From assembly GCA_904397815.1 (NCBI GenBank), contig CAJFOT010000039.1:1-35863 (forward strand): a stretch of 35,863 nt of DNA, written 5' to 3'. Made by a program: the position numbers and the translations under genes. This stretch comes from Candidatus Paralachnospira sangeri (GTDB lineage Bacteria; Bacillota; Clostridia; Lachnospirales; Lachnospiraceae). Below the pieces are notes generated by a model. It was not told the origin of the DNA. It saw nothing but the letters and a program-made list of their open reading frames with translations, and made no database searches. The number at the start of each line of letters is the position of its first letter. Position 1 is the first letter of the stretch. Of this stretch, positions 24,639 through 33,670 are shown one piece after another.

Positions 24639-24944
24639 CCGCCGGACGGGGAGGCAACGCTTTGGGGCTCAGCGCCATATGGGCGGGGCCTTCTGCCGCA
24701 TATGAAGGCCCGTTTTACAGGTACTTGCAGATGACGGCGTGATTTTTCAGGCGGAAACCGGTTTACAAAACCGGTTTCCGAGGAGCTTACTGAGGGAAAA
24801 GCATCAGGCTTTTCCCGAAGATAAGTCCGATCCTGAAAAATCACGCCGTCATCTGCTTAGTACCTGTTCGGGCCGGGAATCAAGCGGCAGAAGGTCCCGC
24901 CCATATGGCGCTGTACCCCAAAGCGTTGCCTCCCCGTCCGGCGG
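24639..24944. repeat. Large inverted repeat, two 113-bp arms around two hairpins
   Basis: Arms 24639-24751 and 24832-24944 are near-perfect reverse complements, diverging mainly near the middle. The 80-bp spacer carries two further hairpins: 13 bp (CGGAAACCGGTTT, 24752-24780) and 9 bp with loop ATCAG (24794-24816). There is no transposase gene and no clear target duplication. It fills most of the gap between pckA and the PsiE-like gene. A similar but distinct arrangement is at 35685-35863. Confidence 0.85.
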
Positions 24945-24980
24945 TTCGTACCTCCCGCCTACATGCTGAACGAAATTCTT

Positions 24981-26576
24981 TTATTTAACCGGCTTCGGTC
25001 CCGCGTTTACGATTTCTGCGGGCATGTTGGGATATTTCTTTGCGAAATTGTCCGCGAACATCTGTGCCAGCTTGTTTGCCTGCTCGTCATAAGCAGCCTT
25101 GTCCTCCCACATTCCCCGGGCATCCAGCTTTTCATCGGGAACATTCGGGCAAGTTACAGGATAATCTACGTTAAAGATATCGTGATGTTTGAATTCAACC
25201 TTATCCAGCTCGCCGTTCAGGGCAGCGGTTACCATCGCTCTGGTATAGCTCAGCTTCATACGCTGTGCCCCTGCAGCGGCGCTTCCGCCGGCCCATCCTG
25301 TATTTACCAGGTAAACCTTTGTGCCGTATTTCTCCAGCTTTTCACCCAGCATTTCCGCGTATACAGAAGGATCCATAGGCATGAACGGTTCTCCGAACAG
25401 GGTGGAGAATGTAGGCTGAGGCTCTGTCACACCCCGCTCTGTGCCTGCCAGCTTGGAGGTAAAGCCGGTTACAAAGTGATACATTGCCGCATTCTTGTCC
25501 AGACGGCTGATGGGAGGCAGTACACCGAATGCATCGGCAGTCAGGAATACAACCACCTTCGGAATGCCGCCCTCTCCGGGGATCTGGGCATTGTTGATAT
25601 AGTCAATAGGATAACCCACACGGGTATTTTCTGTCAGGCTGTCATCGCTGAAATCGAATTCTCTGGTCTCAGGATCCATCACCACATTTTCCACCAGAGA
25701 GCCGAACTTAATCGCATTATAGATATCAGGTTCATTCTCTGCGGAGAGATTGATGCACTTCGCGTAACAGCCGCCCTCGAAGTTGAATACGCCGTCAGGG
25801 GACCATCCATGCTCATCATCGCCGATCAGCTTCCGGGCAGGATCAGCAGACAGTGTGGTCTTGCCCGTTCCGGACAGTCCGAAGAAGATCGCTGTCTCAC
25901 CGGTCGCAGGATCCATGTTGGCAGAACAGTGCATCGGCAGAACATTCTTCTTTGTCATCACATAATTCATGGTGGAGAATACACTCTTCTTGATCTCGCC
26001 GGCATACTGAGTACCGCAGATTACCAGCATATGTGCCTCATAGTCAATCATGATCGCCGCTTCACTGTGTACGCCGTCCACCTCAGGATCACATTTGAAT
26101 CCGGGCGCGCAGATAATGGTGTAATCCGGCTCGCCGTAGCTTTCCAGTTCTTCCGCTGTCGGACGGATCAGCAGCTGATGAATGAACAGATTCTGGCTGG
26201 CCAGCTCATTAATGATACGGAATTTCTGTGTATATGTCTTGTCCGCGCCTGCGAACCCGTCAAAGATAAAGATTTCACGGTTCTGTAAATACGCGGTTAC
26301 TTTACTTTTAATTGCGTTGAACTTTTCACGGCTGATCGGGCGGTTTACCTTGCCCCACGCGATCTCGTCGTGAACAGCTTCACTGTCTACGATGAATTTA
26401 TCTTCCGGAGAACGTCCGGTATATTTTCCCGTTGTCACCACCAGCGCGCCTGTATTGCTGAGGGTTCCCTCGCCCCGGCGCAGAGCAGCCTCTGTCAGCT
26501 GCGCGGGAGTCAGATTGCGATAAACAGCCTTCGGTCCGATGATCCCCAGCTTTTCAATTCCATAGGTTTCTGTCAT
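24981..26576 (-). CDS. pckA: Phosphoenolpyruvate carboxykinase (ATP)
   Basis: A 531-residue ATP-type PEP carboxykinase, converting oxaloacetate and ATP to PEP, CO2 and ADP. In anaerobic gut bacteria it often runs in the reverse, CO2-fixing direction. Key motifs: RRGEGTLSNTGALVVTTGKYTGRSP-type N-terminal region (oxaloacetate-binding Arg), the kinase P-loop GLSGTGKTTLS, and FEGGCYAKCINLS after it; NTGWAGGSA lies late in the protein. AGGAGG precedes the ATG. The gene is monocistronic, with a promoter at 26624-26652, and is followed by the large inverted repeat rather than a normal terminator. Confidence 0.98.
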   Translation of the reverse strand: MTETYGIEKLGIIGPKAVYRNLTPAQLTEAALRRGEGTLSNTGALVVTTGKYTGRSPEDKFIVDSEAVHDEIAWGKVNRPISREKFNAIKSKVTAYLQNREIFIFDGFAGADKTYTQKFRIINELASQNLFIHQLLIRPTAEELESYGEPDYTIICAPGFKCDPEVDGVHSEAAIMIDYEAHMLVICGTQYAGEIKKSVFSTMNYVMTKKNVLPMHCSANMDPATGETAIFFGLSGTGKTTLSADPARKLIGDDEHGWSPDGVFNFEGGCYAKCINLSAENEPDIYNAIKFGSLVENVVMDPETREFDFSDDSLTENTRVGYPIDYINNAQIPGEGGIPKVVVFLTADAFGVLPPISRLDKNAAMYHFVTGFTSKLAGTERGVTEPQPTFSTLFGEPFMPMDPSVYAEMLGEKLEKYGTKVYLVNTGWAGGSAAAGAQRMKLSYTRAMVTAALNGELDKVEFKHHDIFNVDYPVTCPNVPDEKLDARGMWEDKAAYDEQANKLAQMFADNFAKKYPNMPAEIVNAGPKPVK

Positions 26577-26623
26577 AGCAGTTGCCTCCTTCTAAAACCT
26601 TTTATCTGCATTGTCTGGAAGTA

Positions 26624-26652
26624 ATTTTCTCATAGTTCCCTGCAAAAGTCAA
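26624..26652 (-). promoter_or_regulatory. pckA promoter
   Basis: TTGACT (26647-26652), 17-bp spacer, GAAAAT (26624-26629) on the minus strand. The poor -10 box suggests a moderate or regulated promoter. Confidence 0.5.
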
Positions 26653-26779
26653 TTGCACATATGCTCATAATCCGCCGCAAATTCATCCTACTTTTATGTA
26701 AAATATACAAGCAGTTTTTCGTCTTATAGCAAAAATTGCAAAGAATCTGAAAATGTGTATAATTTTTTCCAGAAATTTG

Positions 26780-28270
26780 TTATTTCTTCAAAAAACTGCG
26801 TACAGTCTGTTCCATTTCTGATACTTCGCATGTGGTTTTGTGAAGGACATCCGCATTACGGATCTCTTCAATGGCTTTGGGCACTGGTACATTTGATAAT
26901 TTGCTCAGTTCGTCCACCAAAGCAAAATCATCCTTAGCATCAAAGGTAGGATCAATCGCTGTCATCACGCTCCTGGTGAACTTGTAGGGGCTGGCTGTAG
27001 AGGCAATCACAGTCTTGCGCTGATCTCCCGTCTGCGCCTTATACTTTTCATAAACCTCTCTGGCCACCGCCGTGTGGGTATCAATCACATAGCCAGTTGC
27101 TTTATACAGTTCCCTGATCCCCGCCGCAGTCTCCTGTTCTGTTGCGAAATTGCCGTAAAAACAGCTGAGCTGGTCCCGCATCTCCGGGGTAATCTCATAT
27201 TTTCCGTCTTTGCTCAGCGCTTCCATCATAAACTGATCTTTTTCTGCATTCTCGCCGGCGATCTTGTAGATCAGCCGTTCCAGATTGCTGGAAATCAGAA
27301 TATCCATAGAAGGGGAGCTGGTCAGGATAAATTCCCGGTTCCTGTCATAAACACCGGTGCGGAAGAAATCATACAGCACTTTATTCTCATTGGAGGCACA
27401 AATCAGCAGTTCAATAGGCAGCCCCATAGTTTTTCCATAGTAAGCCGCCAGAATATTGCCGAAATTTCCTGTCGGAACAACCACATTAATTTTTTCCCCG
27501 TTTTCGATTTCACCGTTCTCCAACAGCTTGGCATATGCATATACATAATATACAACCTGAGGGATCAGGCGGCCGATGTTGATGGAATTGGCGGAAGAAA
27601 ACTGAAATCCGGCTTTCCCCATATCAGCCGCCAGCTTCTGATCTCCGAACATTTTCTTCACGCCGGTCTGGCAGTCATCGAAATTGCCGTTCACGCCTAC
27701 CACCAGCGTATTGGCCCCTTTCTGGGTCACCATCTGTTTTTTCTGAATCGGGCTGACGCCGTCCTTGGGATAAAAGACAATGATTCTGGTATGGGGTACA
27801 TCCGCAAAACCTGCCAGTGCTGCTTTTCCGGTATCTCCGGAGGTCGCCGTCAGGATCACGATATCATTTTCAGCATGATTTTTTTTCGCGGCAGTGGTCA
27901 TCAGATAAGGCAGAATTGACAGAGCCATATCCTTAAAAGCAATGGTAGCTCCATGGAACAGTTCCAGATAATAAGCGCCGCCGGCCTTCGCCAGCGGGGC
28001 GATCTCAGGTGTGTCAAACTTGTCGTCATAGGCATGGGAAATGCAGTATTTCAGTTCTTCCTCTGTATAATCACTGAGGAACAGCTTCATCACCTCATAA
28101 GCGACCTCCTGATAATTCATATGGGACAGTTCCTCCAGGCTTTTATCCAGAGCCGGAATCTCCTGGGGAACAAACAGACCGCCGTCAGAAGCCAGACCTT
28201 TTAACACGGCAGCGGAGGCGGTGATATTCTCCTCCGCGCCTCTGGTACTTTTATAAAGAATATTTTTCAT
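26780..28270 (-). CDS. thrC: Threonine synthase
   Basis: A 496-residue PLP enzyme that turns O-phosphohomoserine into threonine. The PLP lysine lies in FHGATIAFKDMALSILPYL; SGDTGKAALAGF and VPTGNFGNILAAYYGK form the cofactor and phosphate sites. The length and the N-terminal start (YKSTRGAEENITASAAVLKGLASDGGLF-type) match the longer bacterial class. AAGGGGA precedes the ATG. The gene is monocistronic with its own promoter and only a short leader; no T-box or threonine attenuator is visible. Confidence 0.97.
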   Translation of the reverse strand: MKNILYKSTRGAEENITASAAVLKGLASDGGLFVPQEIPALDKSLEELSHMNYQEVAYEVMKLFLSDYTEEELKYCISHAYDDKFDTPEIAPLAKAGGAYYLELFHGATIAFKDMALSILPYLMTTAAKKNHAENDIVILTATSGDTGKAALAGFADVPHTRIIVFYPKDGVSPIQKKQMVTQKGANTLVVGVNGNFDDCQTGVKKMFGDQKLAADMGKAGFQFSSANSINIGRLIPQVVYYVYAYAKLLENGEIENGEKINVVVPTGNFGNILAAYYGKTMGLPIELLICASNENKVLYDFFRTGVYDRNREFILTSSPSMDILISSNLERLIYKIAGENAEKDQFMMEALSKDGKYEITPEMRDQLSCFYGNFATEQETAAGIRELYKATGYVIDTHTAVAREVYEKYKAQTGDQRKTVIASTASPYKFTRSVMTAIDPTFDAKDDFALVDELSKLSNVPVPKAIEEIRNADVLHKTTCEVSEMEQTVRSFLKK

Positions 28271-28304
28271 TTTTCTATCCCCTTAACGCTGATTTTCTTT
28301 CGCT

Positions 28305-28333
28305 ATCATACCATATTCGGGGATTCCTGTAAA
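28305..28333 (-). promoter_or_regulatory. thrC promoter
   Basis: TTTACA (28328-28333), 17-bp spacer, TATGAT (28305-28310) on the minus strand, with the start point about 28 bases before the start codon. Confidence 0.7.
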
Positions 28334-28364
28334 GAAACTTCCGCAGAACCCGGCTGCGCCGCCG

Positions 28365-29063
28365 TCACGGAAGAGTAAAGAATTCATGGCCGTCATGCTC
28401 AAACAAAAAACGGAGATGGTTGTCAAACCAGCTCATGTTCGAGGCGTTTGCCCGCTGACGGGCGGCAAAGAACAGGGCGCCGCAGGAGGGATCCTCTCCG
28501 GCCAGAGCAGCATCGACAGCCATTCTGGTTTCCTCTGATACTGTGACAGAATTGATAGAGCCGCTTTTGACCGGGGAAAACTGATTTTCCTGATACACGA
28601 CCTCTGTAACCGTATTGGGAAAACTGCCGCTCTCCACCCGGTTAATGACCACATTGGCTACCAGCAGTTTTCCCTGGTAATCGCAAATGCCCGCTTCCGC
28701 CTCCACAATCCGCAACAGCACATCATAGTCCTGCTGGGAACATGAAATCACCATAGGCTGTATATAGGCCTCTTCCACCTGGGAAGAAATCAGGTCGCCC
28801 ACCATGGTTCGGGGAACGGACAGAGCTTCTTTCGTAATTTCCGCCTCCAGTTCCTGATCCGTCTGCATCACTTCATGATCCTCCGCGTCCAGACTGGAAA
28901 CATCCAGCCCTGCGGAAACCATTTCTGTGGGGAAAGCAGAAGCGGCATAGGTCACACAGGGCTGAGACAGAAAACTGCTCCCCGCCGCCAAAACCGCTAT
29001 CGCCAGCCATCCGGCTCTTCCCAGATCTGCTCCGCGCCTCTTCGTTTTATATTTTTGATTCAT
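28365..29063 (-). CDS. Cell wall hydrolase, SleB-like (Hydrolase_2)
   Basis: A 232-residue secreted protein. An N-terminal signal segment (WLAIAVLAAGSSFLSQPCVTYAASA) leads to an unassigned region (about 45-115) and a C-terminal SleB/CwlJ-type catalytic domain (about 120-232). The catalytic Glu is in LLRIVEAEAG; GKLLVANVVINRVESG and FSPVKSGS follow as in the family, which cleaves peptidoglycan or spore cortex. No peptidoglycan-binding domain is seen. The start at 29063 is chosen because AGGAG lies seven bases upstream. Three 11-bp repeats stand in the leader. A vegetative wall role is as likely as a role in germination. Confidence 0.88.
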   Translation of the reverse strand: MNQKYKTKRRGADLGRAGWLAIAVLAAGSSFLSQPCVTYAASAFPTEMVSAGLDVSSLDAEDHEVMQTDQELEAEITKEALSVPRTMVGDLISSQVEEAYIQPMVISCSQQDYDVLLRIVEAEAGICDYQGKLLVANVVINRVESGSFPNTVTEVVYQENQFSPVKSGSINSVTVSEETRMAVDAALAGEDPSCGALFFAARQRANASNMSWFDNHLRFLFEHDGHEFFTLP

Positions 29064-29085
29064 TCCATTCTCCTCTCTGAAATTA

Positions 29086-29123
29086 GTGCCAAAGCTGTGC
29101 CTCGGCTGTGCCAAAAGCGGCAC
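29086..29123. promoter_or_regulatory. Three 11-bp phased GTGCC repeats upstream of the SleB-like gene
   Basis: GTGCC recurs at 29086, 29097 and 29108 in 11-bp units (GTGCCAAAGCT, GTGCCTCGGCT, GTGCCAAAAGC) and is followed by inverted GGCAC at 29119-29123. The one-helical-turn spacing fits a protein-binding site; an RNA hairpin (GTGCC/GGCAC) is the alternative. Confidence 0.4.
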
Positions 29124-29297
29124 ATATTACAATTATATTAACAAATCCTGTTTATTATTACAGATATGTTAATTTTTGTATTTGCATATATTATAGCCAG
29201 GAGAATTTCATCTTATACCTCAGCTTCTGCCGATATCTGCTCTTCATGATATCAATCCCTTTTCGAAAACACAGACCCGCGGATATTCTCCCGCAGG

Positions 29298-29326
29298 TTG
29301 CAGCCGGGAGACTGAGATGTTAAAAT
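29298..29326 (+). promoter_or_regulatory. Promoter of the RluA-family gene (leaderless start)
   Basis: TTGCAG (29298-29303), 17-bp spacer, TAAAAT (29321-29326), then six bases to the ATG at 29333. The predicted +1 falls on the start codon and there is no SD. Confidence 0.6.
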
Positions 29327-29332
29327 AAAGAC

Positions 29333-30391
29333 ATGGAAACATTAGAATTTCATTACACAATCGACACAGCATCAGAAGGTCTGACCATCGGCTCTTTTCT
29401 TTTATCGAAGGGATATTCTCGCCGCATGATCGCGCAGCTGAAGACCTGGCCCCGGGGGATTCTGGTAAATGAGGCACATGTCACCACCCGCCATACTCTG
29501 AAAAAAGGAGAAAGGCTAACCACCACAATCATTGAAGAGGCATCCTCAGAAAATATTGTCCCTGCTCCGCTTCCGCTGCGTATCGTTTACGAGGACCGGG
29601 ATCTGATGGTCATCCACAAAGCTGCAGGCGTCCCTGTACATCCCTCTCAGAATCATTACGACCATACCCTGGCCAATGGCCTGGCCTGGTATTTTATGCA
29701 GCAGGGCCGGCCTTACATCTGCCGAATTATCAACCGTCTGGACCGGGATACCTCAGGTTTGCTGATTGTGGCCAAGCACAGACTCAGCGCCGGAATTCTC
29801 TCCGGAATGGTGAGGGAACATCGGATTCACCGGGAATATCTGGCAATCGCAGAGGGACAGCTGCCTGCGCGGGGTTCCATCTGTCTGCCCATCGCCCGGG
29901 TGCCCGGCTCCACCATTGAACGGCAGGTAAACCTGACGGCAGGGGAATATGCCTTGACCCATTTTCAGGTTTTGGGACGCACCGACTGCCTGTCACTGGT
30001 ATGCCTGCGGCTGGAAACCGGAAGGACACATCAAATCCGGGTACATCTGAGCACCGTCGGCCATCCCCTTTTTGGCGATTTTATTTATCATCCTGCCTGT
30101 CGGCGGGAATTATCAGAAAACTCTTCCGACAGTCTGTCTTTCCAGAGCCATGGCTGGAATAGCAGTCGATACAGCCTCCTTTCACGGCAGATAAAAAGAC
30201 AGGCTCTCCATTCCTGGCGCCTGTCCTTTCACCACCCGATCACGGGTAAATTATTATATTTTATTTCAGATATGCCGGAGGATATGGCCAATCTTCTCCC
30301 CATCAGCCTGACAGAAGAAGTTCGGCAGCTGCCCTTTTCTCCGGCTTCCTTCTTCTCATTTTTGCGGCAGCCTGAGCCGTTCAGCCAGTAA
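29333..30391 (+). CDS. RluA-family RNA pseudouridine synthase
   Basis: A 352-residue pseudouridine synthase. An S4-like RNA-binding domain (about 14-70, SKGYSRRMIAQLK) precedes the catalytic domain. The catalytic Asp is Asp137 in IINRLDRDTSGLLIVAK, and LETGRTHQIRVHLSTVGHPLFGD is the second family signature. It isomerises specific uridines in rRNA or tRNA; which site (RluC/RluD-like or other) cannot be read. Residues about 260-290 form a low-conservation insert before a final conserved stretch. The start codon has no SD and lies six bases after a promoter -10 box. It converges on the ArsC-like gene. Confidence 0.93.
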   Translation: METLEFHYTIDTASEGLTIGSFLLSKGYSRRMIAQLKTWPRGILVNEAHVTTRHTLKKGERLTTTIIEEASSENIVPAPLPLRIVYEDRDLMVIHKAAGVPVHPSQNHYDHTLANGLAWYFMQQGRPYICRIINRLDRDTSGLLIVAKHRLSAGILSGMVREHRIHREYLAIAEGQLPARGSICLPIARVPGSTIERQVNLTAGEYALTHFQVLGRTDCLSLVCLRLETGRTHQIRVHLSTVGHPLFGDFIYHPACRRELSENSSDSLSFQSHGWNSSRYSLLSRQIKRQALHSWRLSFHHPITGKLLYFISDMPEDMANLLPISLTEEVRQLPFSPASFFSFLRQPEPFSQ

Positions 30392-30426
30392 ATCCGCGCA
30401 GAATTTTCCCCGGGCAACAGCTCCGG

Positions 30427-30783
30427 CTATTTCAGGCTGGCTTCCCACTCCGCCTCCCGGAAGCCGATTAATACAAAGTCAGGACCGATCACCAGCGGCC
30501 GTTTCACCAGCATGCCATCAGTGGCCAGCAGCCCGCACATCTCTTCCTCTGTCATGCTGTCCAGCCTGTCCTTCAGCCCCATACTCCGGTAAAGCTGGCC
30601 GCTGGTGTTAAAAAACTTCCGCAGCGGATGACCGCTGGCCTTATGCCATGCCGCCAGCTCCTCGGCTGTCGGATTTTCTTCTTTAATATTCCTGTCCTGA
30701 TAGGCAATCTGCCGGCCATCCAGCCATTTTTTTGCTTTCTGGCAGGTAGAGCATTTAGGATATTCCAGAAATAAAACTTCCAC
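30427..30783 (-). CDS. ArsC/Spx-family protein (thioredoxin-fold reductase-like)
   Basis: A 118-residue ArsC/Spx superfamily protein with a CSTC motif near the N-terminus (Cys11, Cys14; YPKCSTCQKAKKWL) and the family's RPLVIG segment near the C-terminus. It could be an arsenate-reductase-like thiol enzyme (YffB type) or a Spx-like regulator; the Gly-containing Spx interface is not evident, so the enzyme-like reading is preferred without certainty. The start codon is GTG, four bases after GGAGG. It begins nine bases past leuD and is probably co-transcribed with leuCD. Nothing in the sequence links it to leucine synthesis. Confidence 0.85.
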   Translation of the reverse strand: MEVLFLEYPKCSTCQKAKKWLDGRQIAYQDRNIKEENPTAEELAAWHKASGHPLRKFFNTSGQLYRSMGLKDRLDSMTEEEMCGLLATDGMLVKRPLVIGPDFVLIGFREAEWEASLK

Positions 30784-30792
30784 AGCGCCTCC

Positions 30793-31287
30793 TTATTCTT
30801 TGTCCCGGCTGTTAATATAATTAATCAGCCCTTCCGCAGCGATGATTTTCTGCATAAACTCAGGAAATGCCTGGCCCTGATACTGAGTTCCTTTTGTCCG
30901 GTCATAGATCATGCCGGAATCAAAATCGATCTCCACCTGATCGCCGGCCTCGATATCCTTCGCCGCTTCCGGACATTCAATAATCGGCAGGCCGATATTG
31001 ATGGAGTTCCGGTAAAAAATCCGGGCGAAGGTCTCTGCGATGACGCAGCTGACGCCTGCCGCCTTAATGGCAATGGGCGCATGCTCTCTGGAAGAGCCGC
31101 AGCCGAAGTTTTTGTTGGCTACAATGATGTCGCCTTTTTTCACCTTGTGGATAAAATCCCTGTCGATATCCTCCATACAGTGGGCCGCCAGCTCAGAAGG
31201 CTCTGACACGTTCAGATATCTGGCAGGAATAATCACATCTGTATCTACATTGTCACCGTACTTAAATACTGTTCCGCTTGCTTTCAT
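30793..31287 (-). CDS. leuD: 3-isopropylmalate dehydratase, small subunit
   Basis: A 164-residue swivel-domain subunit that pairs with LeuC to isomerise 2- to 3-isopropylmalate in leucine synthesis. Motifs: [32 protein letters not shown] and [15 protein letters not shown]. The short length (164, against about 200 in Proteobacteria) places it in the LeuD2/archaeal-like subgroup common in Clostridia, which fits the shorter LeuC partner. It starts 15 bases after the leuC stop with GGGAGGA upstream. Homoaconitase-like activity cannot be excluded on sequence alone, but the neighbouring ilv genes favour leucine synthesis. Confidence 0.96.
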   Translation of the reverse strand: MKASGTVFKYGDNVDTDVIIPARYLNVSEPSELAAHCMEDIDRDFIHKVKKGDIIVANKNFGCGSSREHAPIAIKAAGVSCVIAETFARIFYRNSINIGLPIIECPEAAKDIEAGDQVEIDFDSGMIYDRTKGTQYQGQAFPEFMQKIIAAEGLINYINSRDKE

Positions 31288-31302
31288 CGTTTCTTTTCCT
31301 CC

Positions 31303-32562
31303 CTATTCACACGGTCCGGCAATTTTGCCAGCCAGCGCGCTGGCGGCCGCCACAGCCGGGCTGGCCAGATAAACCTCAGATGTGACATGGCCCATACGTC
31401 CCACGAAATTCCGGTTGGTCGTGGAAACACAGCGCTCTCCCTCTGCCAGAATTCCCATATAGCCTCCCAGGCAGGGCCCGCAGGTAGGGGTGCTCACCAC
31501 CGCTCCGGCCTCGATAAAGGTCTGTACCAGCCCTTCCTGGATCGCCTGAAGATAAATATTCTGTGTGGCGGGAATGACGATCACACGCAGTCCCTTCGCC
31601 ACTTTTTTGCCTTTCATAATCTCAGCGGCAATTCTCAGATCCTCCAGCCGTCCGTTGGTGCAGGAACCGATCACCACCTGATCAATGGGCACATCACCCA
31701 CCTCATCGATGGTCTTTGTGTTTTCCGGCAGATGAGGGAAGGCCACAGTGGGCTTCAGCGCCGACAGGTCGATGGTAATCACCTGCTCATACTCCGCATC
31801 CTCATCCGCTTCATATACTTTGAAATCCCGGGCAGAATGCTCTTTCAGGTAAGCTCTCGTCACATCATCTACAGGGAAGATACCGTTTTTGCCCCCTGCC
31901 TCAATGGCCATGTTGGCAATGCACAGACGGTCATCCATAGACAGATGGGCGATTCCATCGCCGGTAAATTCCATTGATTTATACAGGGCGCCGTCCACGC
32001 CGATCCGGCCGATAATGTGCAGGATCACATCCTTGCCGCTGACCCATTTGGAGGGTTTCCCGGTCAGGATAAATTTGATGGCAGAAGGCACCTTAAACCA
32101 GGCCTTCCCGGTGGCCATGCCGGCTGCCATATCCGTACTGCCCACACCGGTGGAAAAAGCCCCCAACGCACCGTAGGTACAGGTATGGGAATCAGCGCCG
32201 ATCACCACATCTCCCGCTACCACCAGACCTTTTTCCGGCAGAAGGGCGTGCTCAATACCCATCTGGCCCACATCGAAAAAGTTGGTAATTTCATGCCTTG
32301 CCGCAAATTCTCTGACACATTTGCACTGCTCAGCTGATTTAATGTCTTTGTTCGGAACAAAATGGTCCAGCACCAGCGCAATTTTATCTTTATCAAATAC
32401 GGTGCTGACAGTCATTTTGGAATCCATCTCTTTAATTGCAACCGGAGAAGTAATATCATTCCCCAGAACCAGGTCCAGATCCGCCTCGATCAGCTGACCG
32501 GCCTTAACCTCTGAAAGTCCTGCATGTGCCGCCAGGATTTTCTGCGTCATAGTCATTCCCAT
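31303..32562 (-). CDS. leuC: 3-isopropylmalate dehydratase, large subunit
   Basis: A 419-residue aconitase-superfamily subunit carrying the [4Fe-4S] cluster. The cluster cysteines lie in [13 protein letters not shown] and [33 protein letters not shown] is the usual N-terminal signature. The length fits the LeuC2 subgroup. The start at 32562 has GGAGG eight bases upstream; the ATG at 32577 overlaps that SD and is rejected. It is first gene of leuC-leuD-arsC-like, divergent from the LysR regulator, with a weak -35 box typical of an activator-dependent promoter. Confidence 0.97.
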   Translation of the reverse strand: MGMTMTQKILAAHAGLSEVKAGQLIEADLDLVLGNDITSPVAIKEMDSKMTVSTVFDKDKIALVLDHFVPNKDIKSAEQCKCVREFAARHEITNFFDVGQMGIEHALLPEKGLVVAGDVVIGADSHTCTYGALGAFSTGVGSTDMAAGMATGKAWFKVPSAIKFILTGKPSKWVSGKDVILHIIGRIGVDGALYKSMEFTGDGIAHLSMDDRLCIANMAIEAGGKNGIFPVDDVTRAYLKEHSARDFKVYEADEDAEYEQVITIDLSALKPTVAFPHLPENTKTIDEVGDVPIDQVVIGSCTNGRLEDLRIAAEIMKGKKVAKGLRVIVIPATQNIYLQAIQEGLVQTFIEAGAVVSTPTCGPCLGGYMGILAEGERCVSTTNRNFVGRMGHVTSEVYLASPAVAAASALAGKIAGPCE

Positions 32563-32591
32563 TGCGTTTTCCTCCACGATTCATTTAACTG

Positions 32592-32625
32592 TTGCTATTC
32601 TACCATGATTTTTGTTATAATTGAA
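32592..32625. promoter_or_regulatory. Overlapping divergent promoters of leuC and the LysR gene
   Basis: Plus strand (LysR): TTGCTA (32592-32597), 18-bp spacer, TATAAT (32616-32621). Minus strand (leuC): TTCAAT (32620-32625, weak), 17-bp spacer, TAGAAT (32597-32602). The two overlap almost completely, the classic layout for a LysR regulator that represses itself and activates its neighbour. Confidence 0.65.
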
Positions 32626-32688
32626 ATACATATTATGAATATTCAGTATGAATTCAAGTTATATCCATATTGCAAGGGAGGGGCTTTT

Positions 32689-33609
32689 ATGGATCAAAAT
32701 TTATCATTATATAGAATTTTTTATGAGGTGGCAAAGACAGAAAATATATCCCGCACCTCAAAAGAGCTGTACATCAGCCAGCCAGCTATCAGCAAATCCA
32801 TATCCAAGCTGGAAGCCAGCCTGAAAACCACACTGTTTATCCGCAATTCCAGAGGTGTGCAGCTGACTGAGGACGGCAGGGTCCTGTATGAATATGTGAA
32901 GTCAGCCTTCGATGCCCTGGCCCGGGGAGAAGAGGAAATCCGCCAGAATCAGATGCTGGGAGCAGGCCAACTCCACATCGGCGTCAGCACCACCCTGTGC
33001 CGCTACATGCTGCTGCCCTATCTGAAAGGCTTTATCTCCGCCTGGCCTCATATTAAAATCACCCTGGAAAACCAGTCCAGTTCCAAAAGCTTGGAGATGC
33101 TGGAACAGGGGCTGATCGACGTCTGCCTGATCGCAGAGCCGAAGCACCGCCGGCTGGACTTCTATCCTGTTCAGGATATCGAGGACTGTTTCGTGGCCAC
33201 CGACAGCTACCTGGACAATCTGCGTCTGCGGGAGGGCTGCCAGGATGTCAACTGGTTTGAAAAAGGAAATATTATGATGCTGGACCGAAGCAATGTGACC
33301 CGTCTCTATATCGATCAGTACATGATTGAAAACAAAATCGAATGCCATCAGATTCTGGAAGTCAGCAGTATGGATCTGCTGATCGAATTCGCCCGGATCG
33401 GCATGGGCATCGGGTGCGTCATCAAAGATTTCGTCAAAGAAGATCTGGAACAGGGGCTTCTGACAGAAATTCCTCTGTCCGCACCCATTCACCGGCGCAC
33501 TATCGGCTTCGCCTGCAAGCACGCCGCCGGACACTCCAGAGCAGTAGATGCTTTCATGAACTATTACAAATCCAATCCCCTTCCCGCCAAGAATTCCGCG
33601 GCAGGCTGA
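32689..33609 (+). CDS. LysR-family transcriptional regulator
   Basis: A 306-residue LysR-type regulator. The N-terminal winged helix-turn-helix is clear (IFYEVAKTENISRTSKELYISQPAISKSISKLE), followed by the linker helix and a two-lobe effector-binding domain from about residue 90 (GAGQLHIGVSTTLCRYMLLPYLKGF). The ATG at 32689 has GGGAGGGG about eight bases upstream; the longer frame runs through the promoter region and is not used. It is divergent from leuC with overlapping promoters, so leuCD control is the simplest reading, and ilvC is a possible second target. The effector is unknown; an intermediate such as isopropylmalate or acetolactate is a guess. Confidence 0.93.
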   Translation: MDQNLSLYRIFYEVAKTENISRTSKELYISQPAISKSISKLEASLKTTLFIRNSRGVQLTEDGRVLYEYVKSAFDALARGEEEIRQNQMLGAGQLHIGVSTTLCRYMLLPYLKGFISAWPHIKITLENQSSSKSLEMLEQGLIDVCLIAEPKHRRLDFYPVQDIEDCFVATDSYLDNLRLREGCQDVNWFEKGNIMMLDRSNVTRLYIDQYMIENKIECHQILEVSSMDLLIEFARIGMGIGCVIKDFVKEDLEQGLLTEIPLSAPIHRRTIGFACKHAAGHSRAVDAFMNYYKSNPLPAKNSAAG

Positions 33610-33670
33610 CATTCCTGTTTTATATGCAAATGCACTTTTTTACATGCTGAAATTACATTATTCTTTAAAC

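Noticed and set aside
24963..26288. 441-codon plus-strand open frame
   Set aside because: It is antisense to pckA, with no SD and no recognisable family.
26577..28364. T-box or attenuator upstream of thrC or pckA
   Set aside because: Leaders are too short (about 28 bases for thrC) and no T-box AGGGTGGNACCGCG-like sequence is present.
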